Source: Catenulispora rubra
Lineage (GTDB): Bacteria; Actinomycetota; Actinomycetes; Streptomycetales; Catenulisporaceae
Length of the DNA stretch: 64,000 bases
Reading direction: 5' to 3'
Assembly (NCBI RefSeq): GCF_015356825.1
Contig: NZ_JAACYW010000009.1
Coordinates: forward strand, 1 to 64,000
Positions 26,571 through 35,920 of this stretch are shown piece by piece; the stretch's first letter is position 1, and the number at the start of each line of letters is the position of its first letter. A program made the translations under genes and the position numbers. The notes below the pieces were generated by a model, which saw nothing but the letters and a program-made list of their open reading frames with translations, searched no databases and was not told the DNA's origin.

Positions 26571-28478
26571 ATGGCGATCTTGCGCTCCTCCCCGCCGGCC
26601 CCGGAAGCCGCGATGACCTCGGCCGACGACCGGAGCACCCCACGGCGGCAGTTCCTGCGCACCGAGACCGGTAGCGCCGCGCTGCTGCTGGCCGCCGCGG
26701 TCGTGGCGCTGGCCTGGGCGAACATCGCCCCGGCCGGGTACGACAGCGTGTGGGCGACCCGGGCCGCGGTCACGGTCGGGCGCTACGGCGTGGACCAGGA
26801 CCTGCGCGGCTGGGTCAACTCCGGCCTGATGACGTTCTTCTTCCTGGTCGTGGGGTTGGAGGCGCGCCGGGAGTTCGACATGGGCGAGCTGCGCCGGCGC
26901 AGCCAGCTCGCGCTGCCGCTGGCCGCCGGGGTCGGCGGGGCCGTGGTGCCGGTCGTCGTCTACCTGGCGATCAACGCCGGGCACCCGTCGTGGCACGGCT
27001 GGGGCGCGGCGATGAGCACCGACACCGCGTTCGCGTTGGGCGCGCTGGCGCTGGTCGGGAGGGGTCTGCCGCTGCGGGTGCGCACCTATCTCCTGACCGT
27101 GTCGGTCGTGGACGACGTCGTCGGCATCCTGGTGATCGCCTTCGTCTACAGCAGCCGGGTCGAGCTGGTGGCGCTGCTGGTCGGGCTGGCGCTGCTCGGC
27201 CTGGTCCTGGTGCTGCGGCAGCGCGGCGTGCGCTACGGGCCGCCGTACTTCGTGATCGGCCTCGCGGCCTGGGTCGCCTTCTTCAAGTCCGGCGTGGACC
27301 CGGTGGCCGTCGGGCTGGTCATGGGGTTGCTGACGTTCGCCTATCCCGCCGCCCGCGACGATCTGCAGCAGGCCAGCGAGCTGTTCCGGAGCTTCCGCGA
27401 GCAGCCGACGGCCGAGCTGGCGCAGAGCGCGCGGCTGGGGGTGTCGGCCGCGATCTCGCCGAACGAGCGGCTGCAGAGCTGGTACCACCCCTGGACCAGC
27501 TACGCGATCGTGCCGCTGTTCGCGCTGGCCAACACCGGTATCCCGATCGACGCGAGCTTCCTGGCCGACGCCTACACCTCTCCGATCACCCTGGGCATCC
27601 TGATCGCGTACGTGGTCGGCAAGCCGGCCGGCACGCTGGGCTCCGCCTGGCTGCTCACCCGGGCCAGCCGCGGCCGGGTCCGGCTGCCGGTGGGCTGGGC
27701 CGGGGCCGCCGGCGCCGGGGCGGCCGCGGGCATCGGGTTCACCGTGTCGCTGCTGATCGCCACCCTGGCCTTCCACGGCGTGCAGCTGGAGCAGGCCAAG
27801 CTCGGCGTGCTCACCGCGGCGCTGGCGTCCTCTGCGCTGGCCTGGGCCGTCTTCCGGATCACGGCACTCCTGCCCAAGCCGGCCCGCCAGCGGGCGCTGC
27901 TGGGCACCACCGAGTCGATCATCGACCTGGCGGTCCCCGTCGACCCGCACCGCGACCACGTGCGCGGCCAGGCCCGGGCCCTGGTCACGATCGTCGAATA
28001 CGGGGACTTCGAATGCCCCTACTGCGGCCAGGCCGAGCCGGTGGTGCGGGCCCTGCTGGCAGAGTTCGGCGACGTCCGCTACGTCTGGCGCCACCTCCCG
28101 CTCGACGACGTCCACCCGCGCGCCCGCCTCGCCGCAGAGGCCTCCGAAGCCGCGGCCCGCCAGGACGCCTTCTGGCCGATGCACGACCTGCTGATGGCGC
28201 ACCAGGACGCCCTGACCCCGGTCGACCTGCGCCGCTACGCGACCGGACTGAACCTGGACCTGGCACGCTTCACCGACGACCTGCGCAACCACGTCCACGC
28301 CACCCGCGTCGCCGAGGACGTCGACTCCGCCGACCTGAGCGGCGTGTCCGGCACGCCGTCGTTCTTCATCAACGGCAGGCGCCACCACGGCGCGTACGAC
28401 ATCGAGACACTCGAGACCGCGGTCAAGGCCGCCTATGCGCGGGCGCGGATCGTGGGGGCGTCGAAAAAGCCGGATTGA
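26571..28478 (+). CDS. nhaA: Na+/H+ antiporter NhaA fused to DsbA-like thioredoxin domain
   Basis: 635 residues. Residues 1-440 are a NhaA antiporter: TMs include GSAALLLAAAVVALAWANI, STDTAFALGALALVG, and the ion-binding Asp pair in SVVDDVVGILVIAFVY; FFLVVGLEARREF and the late GIGFTVSLLIATLAF are typical. Residues 450-630 are a DsbA/thioredoxin-like domain with CPYC at 482-485 (IVEYGDFECPYCGQAEP) and cis-Pro in GVSGTPSFFINGRRH. Such fusions are known in actinobacteria; the thioredoxin part may be cytoplasmic and sense redox state, which is inference. ATG 26571 is the first start after the gap. Confidence 0.9.
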   Translation: MAILRSSPPAPEAAMTSADDRSTPRRQFLRTETGSAALLLAAAVVALAWANIAPAGYDSVWATRAAVTVGRYGVDQDLRGWVNSGLMTFFFLVVGLEARREFDMGELRRRSQLALPLAAGVGGAVVPVVVYLAINAGHPSWHGWGAAMSTDTAFALGALALVGRGLPLRVRTYLLTVSVVDDVVGILVIAFVYSSRVELVALLVGLALLGLVLVLRQRGVRYGPPYFVIGLAAWVAFFKSGVDPVAVGLVMGLLTFAYPAARDDLQQASELFRSFREQPTAELAQSARLGVSAAISPNERLQSWYHPWTSYAIVPLFALANTGIPIDASFLADAYTSPITLGILIAYVVGKPAGTLGSAWLLTRASRGRVRLPVGWAGAAGAGAAAGIGFTVSLLIATLAFHGVQLEQAKLGVLTAALASSALAWAVFRITALLPKPARQRALLGTTESIIDLAVPVDPHRDHVRGQARALVTIVEYGDFECPYCGQAEPVVRALLAEFGDVRYVWRHLPLDDVHPRARLAAEASEAAARQDAFWPMHDLLMAHQDALTPVDLRRYATGLNLDLARFTDDLRNHVHATRVAEDVDSADLSGVSGTPSFFINGRRHHGAYDIETLETAVKAAYARARIVGASKKPD

Positions 28479-28485
28479 GCTGGAG

Positions 28486-28690
28486 CTAGCCGGGCGCGGG
28501 GTTCGCCAGAAGCAACCCCGCGCCTAGCGCCGTGACCATGTGCACGACCTCGCGACCGTCCCGGGCGCTGGCCAGCAACCCGGCCTCGCGCAACGCGGTC
28601 GCCTGCACCGATGCCGTCGGCGCGCTGACCGCCAGCCGGGCGGCCAGCGCGCCGGTGGTGCAGCCGGCGCCGACCGCCCGCAGAACTACG
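28486..28690 (-). pseudogene. C-terminal remnant of ArsR-type HTH regulator
   Basis: Minus-strand frame ending at TAG 28486-28488 reads VVLRAVGAGCTTGALAARL, then VSAPTASVQATALREAGLL and a wing RDGREVVHMVTALGAGLL: the recognition helix, wing and tail of an ArsR-family winged helix. Everything upstream is missing; at about 28690 the frame runs into the antisense of a hydrolase gene. A 5' truncation by deletion is the simplest reading. Confidence 0.6.
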
Positions 28691-29991
28691 CCGATCCGAC
28701 CGGCCCGGTGCTGCACCTGCCGGTCATCAAGTCCCCAACCACCGACCCGGCGCACCGCGTCGGCACGTTGTTCGTCGACCCGGGCGGGCCGGCGGCTTCC
28801 GGGGTCGGGTTCGTGCAGCAGCAGCCGTCGCCGTTCTCGCCCGCGTTGCGGGCCCGCTTCGACATCGTGTCGTGGGACCGGCGGGGTTCCGCGGCGTCCG
28901 ACCCGGCACTGCACTGCCTCGACGACTCGGCCCTGGACGCCTACAACCACCTTGATCCGGCGTCGTCGGACGTGAGCGCGCTGATACGGGCCGGGGCTTC
29001 GTATGCCACCGCGTGTCGCAGCGCGTCAGCGGCCGGCCTGACGTCGGACGGCGGGACGCTCCAGACGGCGTTCGACACCAACCTGCTCCGCTCCGCGATC
29101 GGCGAGCAGAAGATCAGCTACCTCGGGTTCTCCTACGGCACCTTCCAAGGTGCCTGGTATGCCGAGCTGTTCCCCACCCACCTCCGATCCATCGTGCTCG
29201 ACGGCATGTTCGATCCCTCACTCAGCGGTGAGCAGATCCTGGTCGGTGAGGCCGCCGAGTTCGAGGGCGAGCTCAGGTACTACGAATCCGCGTGCACCGC
29301 GAGCGGCGGCGTAGCCTGCCCGGCCCCGGATCCGGCGGGGATGAGCGCCCTGATCGACGCCCTCACCACCCGGGTCCGCACCAGCCCGCTGCCGGTGCCG
29401 GGCAGCACGCGCACGGTCGGCCCCGGGGAACTGGCCTCGGCGTTCACCTTCCTGGGTCTGGCCCCTGAGGTCACCTGGGGACTGGCGAACGCCGCGCTGG
29501 CGCAGGCGGCCGCCGGCGACGGCACCGGGCTGCTGGCGATGGCGGACGCGTGGACCGGACGCAACCCCGACGGCACCCACGACGGCACCGCGGTCGACGG
29601 CACGGCGCTGTGGTGCTCCGACCGTCCCTGGCCGACGAGCGCGCCGGGCTGGTCGGCCCTGCGTGCGGCGGCAGAGGCGGCAGGCCCGCACATCGGCGCG
29701 AGCCGCGCCGAACAGGCCCTGCCCTGCACCGCCTGGAACCCGCCGACACTGGCGCCCGCCGCGCTGACCGCACCCACCGCACCGCCGATCGTGGTGGTGT
29801 CGACGACCGGCGACCCGGCGACGCCGTACCAGTGGGGCGTCCACGCTGCGCGAACCTTCGCGCATGGCGTGCTGCTCACCTTCCAGGGACACGGTCACAC
29901 CGCCTACGGACGCTCCAACGCCTGTGTGACAGATGCTGTCGACAAGGACCTGATCAACGGGACGCCGCCAGTAAGCGGGACGGTCTGCTGA
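28688..29991 (+). pseudogene. Secreted-type alpha/beta hydrolase (tripeptidyl aminopeptidase-like), 5'-truncated
   Basis: About 434 residues from NYADPTGPVLHLPV onward match the SAP-type alpha/beta hydrolases of actinobacteria: TLFVDPGGPAASG oxyanion loop, ISYLGFSYGTFQGAWYAELFP with the Ser elbow, VSTTGDPATPYQWG with the Asp, and GHGHTAYG with the His. The last domain has the usual Cys (ALPCTAW, SNACVT). The signal peptide and first strands are absent; upstream the frame continues only through antisense of an ArsR remnant, from a GTG at 28540. The body is intact, so truncation is recent. If translated from 28540 it would carry a foreign, non-secreted N-terminus. Confidence 0.65.
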
Positions 29992-30025
29992 TCACGGCGA
30001 TGCGCATCCTGGTGCGGTTCATCGC

Positions 30026-32248
30026 TCAGCGGGTTGTGATCGCGATCAAGAAGGCGGCAGCCGATCCGCCCGCCGTGTCGACGCGCAAGATGCCCTTGGC
30101 GACGTCCCAGTCGAGGCTGACAGGCCGCTGAGTCGGATAGCGCACCTGCGGTGTCACGGACTGGCCGGCCAGGTGGGAAACCGGCAGGTTCACATCCGAC
30201 GGTCCCCCGCGCCGCCAGACCAGGACGTAGGTCGTGTCGCGGGCACGTAGGCCGAGGCAGAGCCAGTCGTCGTCCCAGCCTGGCAGACCCAAGGGCCAGA
30301 ACGGCGTTCCGGCTGCGATGTCATGACGGAGTTCCTTGTGGACGCGCAGTCCCTCGGCGACCAACTCCAGTTGGTGCGGGGTCATCCGGTCCAGATGCCC
30401 GGACAGATGGATCCGCCCGAGCAACGCGCAGGCCACGGTGAACCCGATCTCGTCATCGCTGAAGTCAGGTTGTGGATAGGCCCAGACGGCGGCCTGCTCG
30501 GGGGCTATCGCCGCCGGAGCGGCGGCCGCGATCGGCGGGTACCGCAGGGGATCCTGCTGGTCGCTGGTGGATTGGAGCTGGGCCACGGCGAGCAGGGCAT
30601 AGTCGGCGCGCATCGCACCGGACGCGCAGTTCTCGAGCGTCAGACCCGGGTGGCGGTCGAGGACCGCGGCGAGCCAGGAGGTGTAGGCGCGCTGGTGGTC
30701 CAGGAGCCCCGCACCGGGGCTGCCCGCGGCGCCGAGATCTGTACCGGGGCCAAAATCTGTACCGATGCCAAAACCCGTGCCGGGCCCCGGGTTGATGTTG
30801 TAGTCGAGCTTGAAGTATCCGACGCCGTAGTCGGCGACCAGCCGGTCGACGACGCCGTCCAGATGAGCGCGCGCCGCCGGGTGCCGCAGGTCCAGGTGGA
30901 GTCGGCCGTGTTCGACGACGGCGACGCCGTCGCGCTGGAAGAACGCCTGCGTGGGCAGCTGTTCCGCGACGGGGCTGCGGACGCCCACGACCTCGGGTTC
31001 CAGCCACAGCCCGGGGGCCATCCCGGCGGCGCGGATCGCGTCGCAGACTTCTGCGAGGCCGCCGGGGAAGCGGGCTGTGGACTCGCGCCACTCCCCCACG
31101 CTGTCCCACCAGCCTTCGGCGTCGTCGTCGTACCAGCCGGCGTCGATGACGAAGTACTCGGCGCCGACTCGCGCCGCGGCGTCGACGAGCGGCAGCAGGC
31201 GCGCGGTGGTCGGGTCGCCCATCAGGGTGTTCATGTAGTCGTTGAAGATCACGGGAAGGGTTTCGTGATCGGCGTGCGGGCGGCGTATCGCGCGGCGGTA
31301 GGCGGTCAGGGCGCCGATCGCAGCGGTGAATCCGTCCTGCCCGGAGTCGCCGACCCCCAGGGCGACGGCTGCGGTGACCGTCGTGAACTCCTCGCCGGGA
31401 CGCAGGGTGCAGCGCCACTGGTGGTCACGGTCGGTGGGCCCGAGCAGGGCGAGGTAGGCGCCGTCGTCGTGCTCGCCGACCTCCCAGCGCCAGCCGCCGC
31501 TGCTCTCGATCTGCCAGGCCACGGCCTGCTCGCCGGCCTGCCGACTCAGTGCTCCGACGGGCAGGTACCGGCCGGTGGACCAAGTTCCCTGGCTGGATCG
31601 AGAGAAACAGCCACGGGGACCGTGCTGGTGAGCGGCGCGGCTCAGGTCGGGAAGCTCGGAGCGGAGTCGCCGGCTGTGCCAGCGGCCTTCGGCCAGCCAG
31701 TCGCTGGCCGCCCAGTGCAGATCGAACCCGTCGAGACGATCGCGATCCGGCTCATCACCGGAGCCACCTGAGCCGCCTGAGACGCCAGGACCGCCGAGGC
31801 CGGGCAGAACCAGGCTGCTGACAGCCTCGACGATCACTTCCGACGCGCCCTCGTTGACCAGCCTGGTCCACGAACGAACAACGGGCACGCCGGGTATCGC
31901 CGCATAGTGAGCCTCGACCGCCAGACCGGTCACCGGATCCGTGAGGTCGATACGCAGGTGGTCCCAGTCTTCATCCCGCCCGGCCTCGTGCCCGCGGTAG
32001 ACCAGCCTGGCTCCGGCAGCGGTCTCCACACTGCGCTCGCCGGACCAGTTACTGCCCGATCCAGCCAGCCGTAGCTCCACGAGAGGCAGCCCGGGACCGC
32101 CATCCTGTCGATCGTCCGGCTCCTGCCCGAACCCGACCAAACCCACCGACCCGTCGCCACGCACCCGAAAGTGCAACGCGACTGACGGTCGGCCCCAGAC
32201 GATGCCCTCGACCTGCGAGCATGCCGGCGCAGTGGACCCTTTGGGCAC
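30026..32248 (-). CDS. GH36 alpha-galactosidase, cytoplasmic
   Basis: 740 residues. An N-terminal beta-supersandwich leads into a TIM barrel: VIFNDYMNTLMGDPT, EYFVIDAGWYDDDAEGWW, MAPGLWLEPEVVG, GVGYFKLDYNINPG (nucleophile Asp in KLDYN) and LQSTSDQQDPLRYPP (acid/base Asp in SDQQD). No signal peptide is present, so it acts on sugars after import. GTG 32248 is preceded by AAGGAG at 7 nt. A Gly/Thr/Asp-rich insert made of short repeats (coded at 30721-30795) follows the nucleophile loop. It diverges from a LacI regulator and sugar-import operon whose intergenic region holds candidate operators. Confidence 0.9.
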   Translation of the reverse strand: MPKGSTAPACSQVEGIVWGRPSVALHFRVRGDGSVGLVGFGQEPDDRQDGGPGLPLVELRLAGSGSNWSGERSVETAAGARLVYRGHEAGRDEDWDHLRIDLTDPVTGLAVEAHYAAIPGVPVVRSWTRLVNEGASEVIVEAVSSLVLPGLGGPGVSGGSGGSGDEPDRDRLDGFDLHWAASDWLAEGRWHSRRLRSELPDLSRAAHQHGPRGCFSRSSQGTWSTGRYLPVGALSRQAGEQAVAWQIESSGGWRWEVGEHDDGAYLALLGPTDRDHQWRCTLRPGEEFTTVTAAVALGVGDSGQDGFTAAIGALTAYRRAIRRPHADHETLPVIFNDYMNTLMGDPTTARLLPLVDAAARVGAEYFVIDAGWYDDDAEGWWDSVGEWRESTARFPGGLAEVCDAIRAAGMAPGLWLEPEVVGVRSPVAEQLPTQAFFQRDGVAVVEHGRLHLDLRHPAARAHLDGVVDRLVADYGVGYFKLDYNINPGPGTGFGIGTDFGPGTDLGAAGSPGAGLLDHQRAYTSWLAAVLDRHPGLTLENCASGAMRADYALLAVAQLQSTSDQQDPLRYPPIAAAAPAAIAPEQAAVWAYPQPDFSDDEIGFTVACALLGRIHLSGHLDRMTPHQLELVAEGLRVHKELRHDIAAGTPFWPLGLPGWDDDWLCLGLRARDTTYVLVWRRGGPSDVNLPVSHLAGQSVTPQVRYPTQRPVSLDWDVAKGILRVDTAGGSAAAFLIAITTR

Positions 32249-32329
32249 GGTGCGACTCCTTGTCAACGTCCTAGCGCGGCTCGGAAACCGTTTTGTGAAC
32301 GCCGGTTTGCCAAGCCTTGACATCCAAAA

Positions 32330-32343
32330 TGTGACCGGTAACA
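32330..32343. promoter_or_regulatory. LacI-type operator copy 1
   Basis: TGTGACCGGTAACA is palindromic at 12 of 14 positions around CCGG and is repeated exactly 27 bp downstream. It lies 9 bp before the LacI ATG and 82 bp from the alpha-galactosidase start, so one site could serve both directions. Confidence 0.6.
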
Positions 32344-32351
32344 ATCCTGGC

Positions 32352-33506
32352 ATGCGTGTGACCGGTAACACAAGTGACGGCGCCTCCGGGCCGAGCCCCC
32401 GCCCCGGGCCGAGTCCTGGTCTGAGTCCTGGTCAGGGTCCTGGTACGAGCCCTGGTCCAGGTCCTGGCGGCAAGGGCAGGTCCGTCAGCATCCGCGATGT
32501 CGCCAAGACCGCCGGCGTCTCGCATCAGACGGTTTCCCGGGTGATCAACGACAGCGCGTCCGTGAAGGAAGCGACACGAATGCGTGTTCAGGAGGCGATC
32601 CGCGTCCTGGGCTTCCGCCCGAACGTGGCGGCCAGGGCTTTGGCGTTCGGCGACACCCGGTCGTTGACCGTCATCACCTCGAACACCACCCTGTACGGCT
32701 ACGCCGCCACGGTGCAGGGAATCGAGGAGGCCGCGCGCGCCGCGGACTTCTCGGTCGGTATCAGTGTGCTGGAGTCCGAGCGCCACGAGCGCGTGCAAGC
32801 GGCGGTGGCGCGGGCGGTGGAGAACAGCACCGCCCTGATCGTCATCGCCTACGACCAGGCCGGAGTCCGCGCGCTGGACGCCGTGCCCGCCGGCCATCCC
32901 TGCGCCGCCGCGGTGGAGGCGCCAGAGTCCTCCGTCGACAGCGTGCCGCCGCGGGTCTGGATCGACGACGCGGAAGCCGCCGCCGAGGCGACCCGGTACC
33001 TGCTGGGCCTCGGCCACCAGACAGTGCACTACGTCGCACTGCCCTCCACCACCAACGCGAGCCGGCGCACGGCCGGCTGGCGTTCGGCCCTGGAGTCCGC
33101 CGGCGCCCCGGTTCCCATGCCGGTCGGGGCGGGCTGGGACGCGCGGGCCGGCTACGAGGCCGGTCTGCGGCTGGCCAAGGACCCGGAGGTCACGGCGGTG
33201 CTGTGCGGCAACGACGACCTGGCACTGGGTGTGCTGCGCGCGATGCACACCTCCGGCCGCCCGGTCCCCGACAGCGTGAGCGTGGTCGGTTTCGACGACG
33301 CGCCGCAGTCCGCCTTCTACATCCCCGCCCTCACCACGGTCGAGCTGGACTTCGTCGACCTGGGCCGTTCCTGCTTCACCCTGCTGCAGAGCGTGCTCGC
33401 CGGTACCCCGGCCTCTGATGCGCACGGCCACCCACAGGTGACCCCGCCGCGGCTCATCGTGCGCGAGAGCGCCGACACCCCCCGCCCACAAGCGCTCGGT
33501 TCCTGA
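32352..33506 (+). CDS. LacI family transcriptional repressor
   Basis: 384 residues. The HTH is typical (SIRDVAKTAGVSHQTVSRVIND, then VQEAIRVLGFRPNVAARAL), followed by a periplasmic-binding-like ligand domain (VPDSVSVVGFDDAPQS near the end). The unusual feature is about 40 residues before the HTH, with a Ser/Pro/Gly repeat (SPRPGPSPGLSPGQGPG) coded by short DNA repeats; LacI proteins normally start at the HTH. ATG 32352 is the only good start, with no strong ribosome site. Operator copies overlap its start, implying autorepression. It probably controls the alpha-galactosidase and the importer operon. Confidence 0.85.
   Translation: MRVTGNTSDGASGPSPRPGPSPGLSPGQGPGTSPGPGPGGKGRSVSIRDVAKTAGVSHQTVSRVINDSASVKEATRMRVQEAIRVLGFRPNVAARALAFGDTRSLTVITSNTTLYGYAATVQGIEEAARAADFSVGISVLESERHERVQAAVARAVENSTALIVIAYDQAGVRALDAVPAGHPCAAAVEAPESSVDSVPPRVWIDDAEAAAEATRYLLGLGHQTVHYVALPSTTNASRRTAGWRSALESAGAPVPMPVGAGWDARAGYEAGLRLAKDPEVTAVLCGNDDLALGVLRAMHTSGRPVPDSVSVVGFDDAPQSAFYIPALTTVELDFVDLGRSCFTLLQSVLAGTPASDAHGHPQVTPPRLIVRESADTPRPQALGS
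32357..32370. promoter_or_regulatory. LacI-type operator copy 2
   Basis: Exact second copy of TGTGACCGGTAACA, inside the first codons of the LacI gene, 27 bp from copy 1. The placement suits negative autoregulation by roadblock. Confidence 0.6.
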
Positions 33507-33565
33507 TCCCTCCCTCCGAGCCGTTCCGCTCTTCCTCCCGTCCCACCACCGAAAGCAGCCCTCCT

Positions 33566-34882
33566 ATGACGAACAAGACGCTTATAGCGGCCGTCGGCTG
33601 TGCCGTCGCGTGCACCCTGGCCGCGTGTTCCAACCCTTCGAACGGCCCGGCGACCTCATCCGGGGGATCCGCGCCGGTGAGTCCTACCGCCTCGCTCAAA
33701 GGCGTGACACTGACCCTTCTGACCGCGCAGAACAGCGTCGACGAGCCGAAGCAGGTCATCACCGCCTTCGAGAAGGCGACCGGCGCGACCGTCAACACGG
33801 TCGTCGTGCCGGACCCGTACGAGTCCAACGTGCCGACCAAACTGGCCTCCGGGGAGAAGCCGGATCTGGCCTTCTGGCAGCCGACCCAGTCCACGCTGCC
33901 GATGGTGAATCCCGCGCAGAACCTGTTGCCGCTGGACGACGAGCCGTGGGTGAAGCTGCTCGGCGCGACCGAGCAGGGACTCGGCCAGGTCGGCGGCCAC
34001 CGCTACGCCGCGGTCGTCACCTCGCCGGCGGTGCTGGGCGTCTACTACAACAAGGCGGCCTTCGCCCAAGCCGGCATCACCACCATGCCGACCAGCTACG
34101 ACGAGCTGCTGGCCGACGCCAAGCAGATCAAGGCCAAGGACTCCGGGGTCGCGCCGTTCTTCGAGGTCGGCGGGGACAAGTGGCCGCTGCAATGGCAGGT
34201 CCAGTTGCAGATGACCGACCTGCCGGACACCTTCTGGCAGAACCTGAACGCCAACAAGGCCAGCTGGACCGACCCGCAGATCGTCGCGGCCATCACCAAG
34301 TACAAGAGCCAGGTCCTCGACGGCGGACTCGCGCAGCCCACCTACAAGACCGGCACCTTCGTCGACCAGGGCCAAGCCCTGATGAAGGGCACCGCGGCGA
34401 TGGCGGTCAACGTGACGTCGCTGCAGAACGAGATCCAGGCCTCCAACACCACCGCGCAGATCGACAGCACCATCGGCTGGTTCCCGATCGCGAACTCGGC
34501 GGCCCAGGCCGAGTACTCCCCGGACCAGACCAACGGCGTGGTGGCCTTCAACACCGGGGACGCCAAGCGCGAGACCGCAGCCCGCCAGTTCATCGACTTC
34601 TGGCTGACCACCGACTACAAGGACTACATCGCCGCGAACAAGATCGTCTCCGTCGAACCCGGCGTACCCAGCCCCGACGGCCTGCCGCAGACCGCGCTGG
34701 CCCAGGCCGCGGCGCTGCCCAAGGCGGTCGGCGTGTTCCAGGTCAAGGCACTGACGGCACCGGACATGCACCTCGCGCTGGCCGACATGATCTACGGCAG
34801 CAAGAGCCCGCAGCAGGTCGCGCAGGCCTGTGAGGACCAGTTCGTCCAGGTCCTCAAGGCCCGTGGCGTGAGCGGCTTCTGA
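33566..34882 (+). CDS. ABC sugar importer, extracellular binding lipoprotein
   Basis: 438 residues. The signal peptide ends in lipobox TLAAC. The mature protein is a family 1 solute-binding protein: LTLLTAQNSVDEPKQVITAFEKATG, KPDLAFWQPTQ, VLGVYYNKAAFAQAGI and KGTAAMAVN are all typical positions of sugar-binding lobes. It should capture an oligosaccharide outside the cell and deliver it to the two permeases just downstream (3 nt gap). The place next to GH36 and GH39-like enzymes suggests an alpha-galactosyl-containing oligosaccharide. Confidence 0.9.
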   Translation: MTNKTLIAAVGCAVACTLAACSNPSNGPATSSGGSAPVSPTASLKGVTLTLLTAQNSVDEPKQVITAFEKATGATVNTVVVPDPYESNVPTKLASGEKPDLAFWQPTQSTLPMVNPAQNLLPLDDEPWVKLLGATEQGLGQVGGHRYAAVVTSPAVLGVYYNKAAFAQAGITTMPTSYDELLADAKQIKAKDSGVAPFFEVGGDKWPLQWQVQLQMTDLPDTFWQNLNANKASWTDPQIVAAITKYKSQVLDGGLAQPTYKTGTFVDQGQALMKGTAAMAVNVTSLQNEIQASNTTAQIDSTIGWFPIANSAAQAEYSPDQTNGVVAFNTGDAKRETAARQFIDFWLTTDYKDYIAANKIVSVEPGVPSPDGLPQTALAQAAALPKAVGVFQVKALTAPDMHLALADMIYGSKSPQQVAQACEDQFVQVLKARGVSGF

Positions 34883-34885
34883 TCC

Positions 34886-35920
34886 ATGACCGCGCACGCT
34901 CCCGGCCTCGCAGAGGCGAGTACAGGAAGCGCGGGCGCGACGCGGGCGGACGGGAGGAAGCTGAAGGTCTCCCGTCCGTACCGCTCCCCCCGCTCCCCCG
35001 ACTCCCCCCGTTTCGGTCGCCGCCCGGCGCCCGGATCGGACGCACGACGCGCCGTCGCCCGCCAACACCCGTGGTGGTTCGCGCTGCCCGCGCTCGGCGT
35101 CTTCGCCGTCTTCTTCCTGCTCCCGAACCTCCTGAACTTCTTCTACCCGTTCACGAACTGGTCGGCCTTCCACAGCTCGATCTCCTTCGCCGGGCTGTCG
35201 AACTTCCAAGCCATCGCCCACGACGGCTCGCTCCAGACCGCCCTTCGCACGACCATCGAGTACGCGGTCGGCGTCGCCGTCTTCCAGAACGCCTTCGGAC
35301 TGGTCCTGGCACTGCTGCTGGAGAAGGACACCCGGTTCAACCGCTTCTTCCGAGCGGTGTTCTTCCTTCCGGTGCTGCTGTCGGCGCTCGCCGTCGGCTA
35401 CATCTTCCAGGCGCTGCTGTCCCAGGACGGCGCCGTCAACGCGATCCTGTCCGACCTGACCGGCGGTCACGTGGACATCGCCTGGCTGGGCTCGACCACC
35501 TGGACGCTCGTCCTGCTCACCGTCATCCACGGCTGGAAGTGGATGGGCCTGGCCATGCTGGTCTATCTGGCCGGGCTCAAGTCCATCCCGGCCGACGTCA
35601 CCGAGGCCGCGGCCCTGGACGGGGCCTGCGGCTGGCGCACGTTCTGGTCGGTCCGCTTCCCGATGCTCGCCCCGGCGGTGACGTTCAACGTGACGACCGC
35701 GCTGATCGGGTCGATGAACACCTTCGACATCGTCCAGGCCACCACCAAGGGCGGGCCCGCCGACTCCACCCAGGTGTTCAACATCTACATGTTCCGGGTC
35801 TTCGGCCAGGGCCTGTACGCGCAGGCCTCTGCGATGAGCCTGATCCTGTTCCTCATCGTCGTCCTGCTGGCCATCCCGGTCATCGTCGTCCTGCGTCGCC
35901 GAGAGAAGGTCCTGCTGTGA
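34886..35920 (+). CDS. ABC sugar importer permease 1 (MalF-type)
   Basis: 344 residues with six membrane segments (ALPALGVFAVFFLLPNLLNFF first) and the coupling loop EAAALDGACGWRTFWSVRFPML, the EAA motif. The first 55 residues are an unusual basic, Ser/Pro/Arg-rich cytoplasmic tail. GTGA overlap with the next permease means coupled translation. No ATPase gene is nearby; related importers share a global MsiK-type ATPase. Confidence 0.9.
   Translation: MTAHAPGLAEASTGSAGATRADGRKLKVSRPYRSPRSPDSPRFGRRPAPGSDARRAVARQHPWWFALPALGVFAVFFLLPNLLNFFYPFTNWSAFHSSISFAGLSNFQAIAHDGSLQTALRTTIEYAVGVAVFQNAFGLVLALLLEKDTRFNRFFRAVFFLPVLLSALAVGYIFQALLSQDGAVNAILSDLTGGHVDIAWLGSTTWTLVLLTVIHGWKWMGLAMLVYLAGLKSIPADVTEAAALDGACGWRTFWSVRFPMLAPAVTFNVTTALIGSMNTFDIVQATTKGGPADSTQVFNIYMFRVFGQGLYAQASAMSLILFLIVVLLAIPVIVVLRRREKVLL

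Noticed and set aside
26391..28388. 665-codon minus-strand open frame
   Set aside because: Shadow of NhaA-DsbA; composition dominated by Gln/Arg/Gly, no motif.
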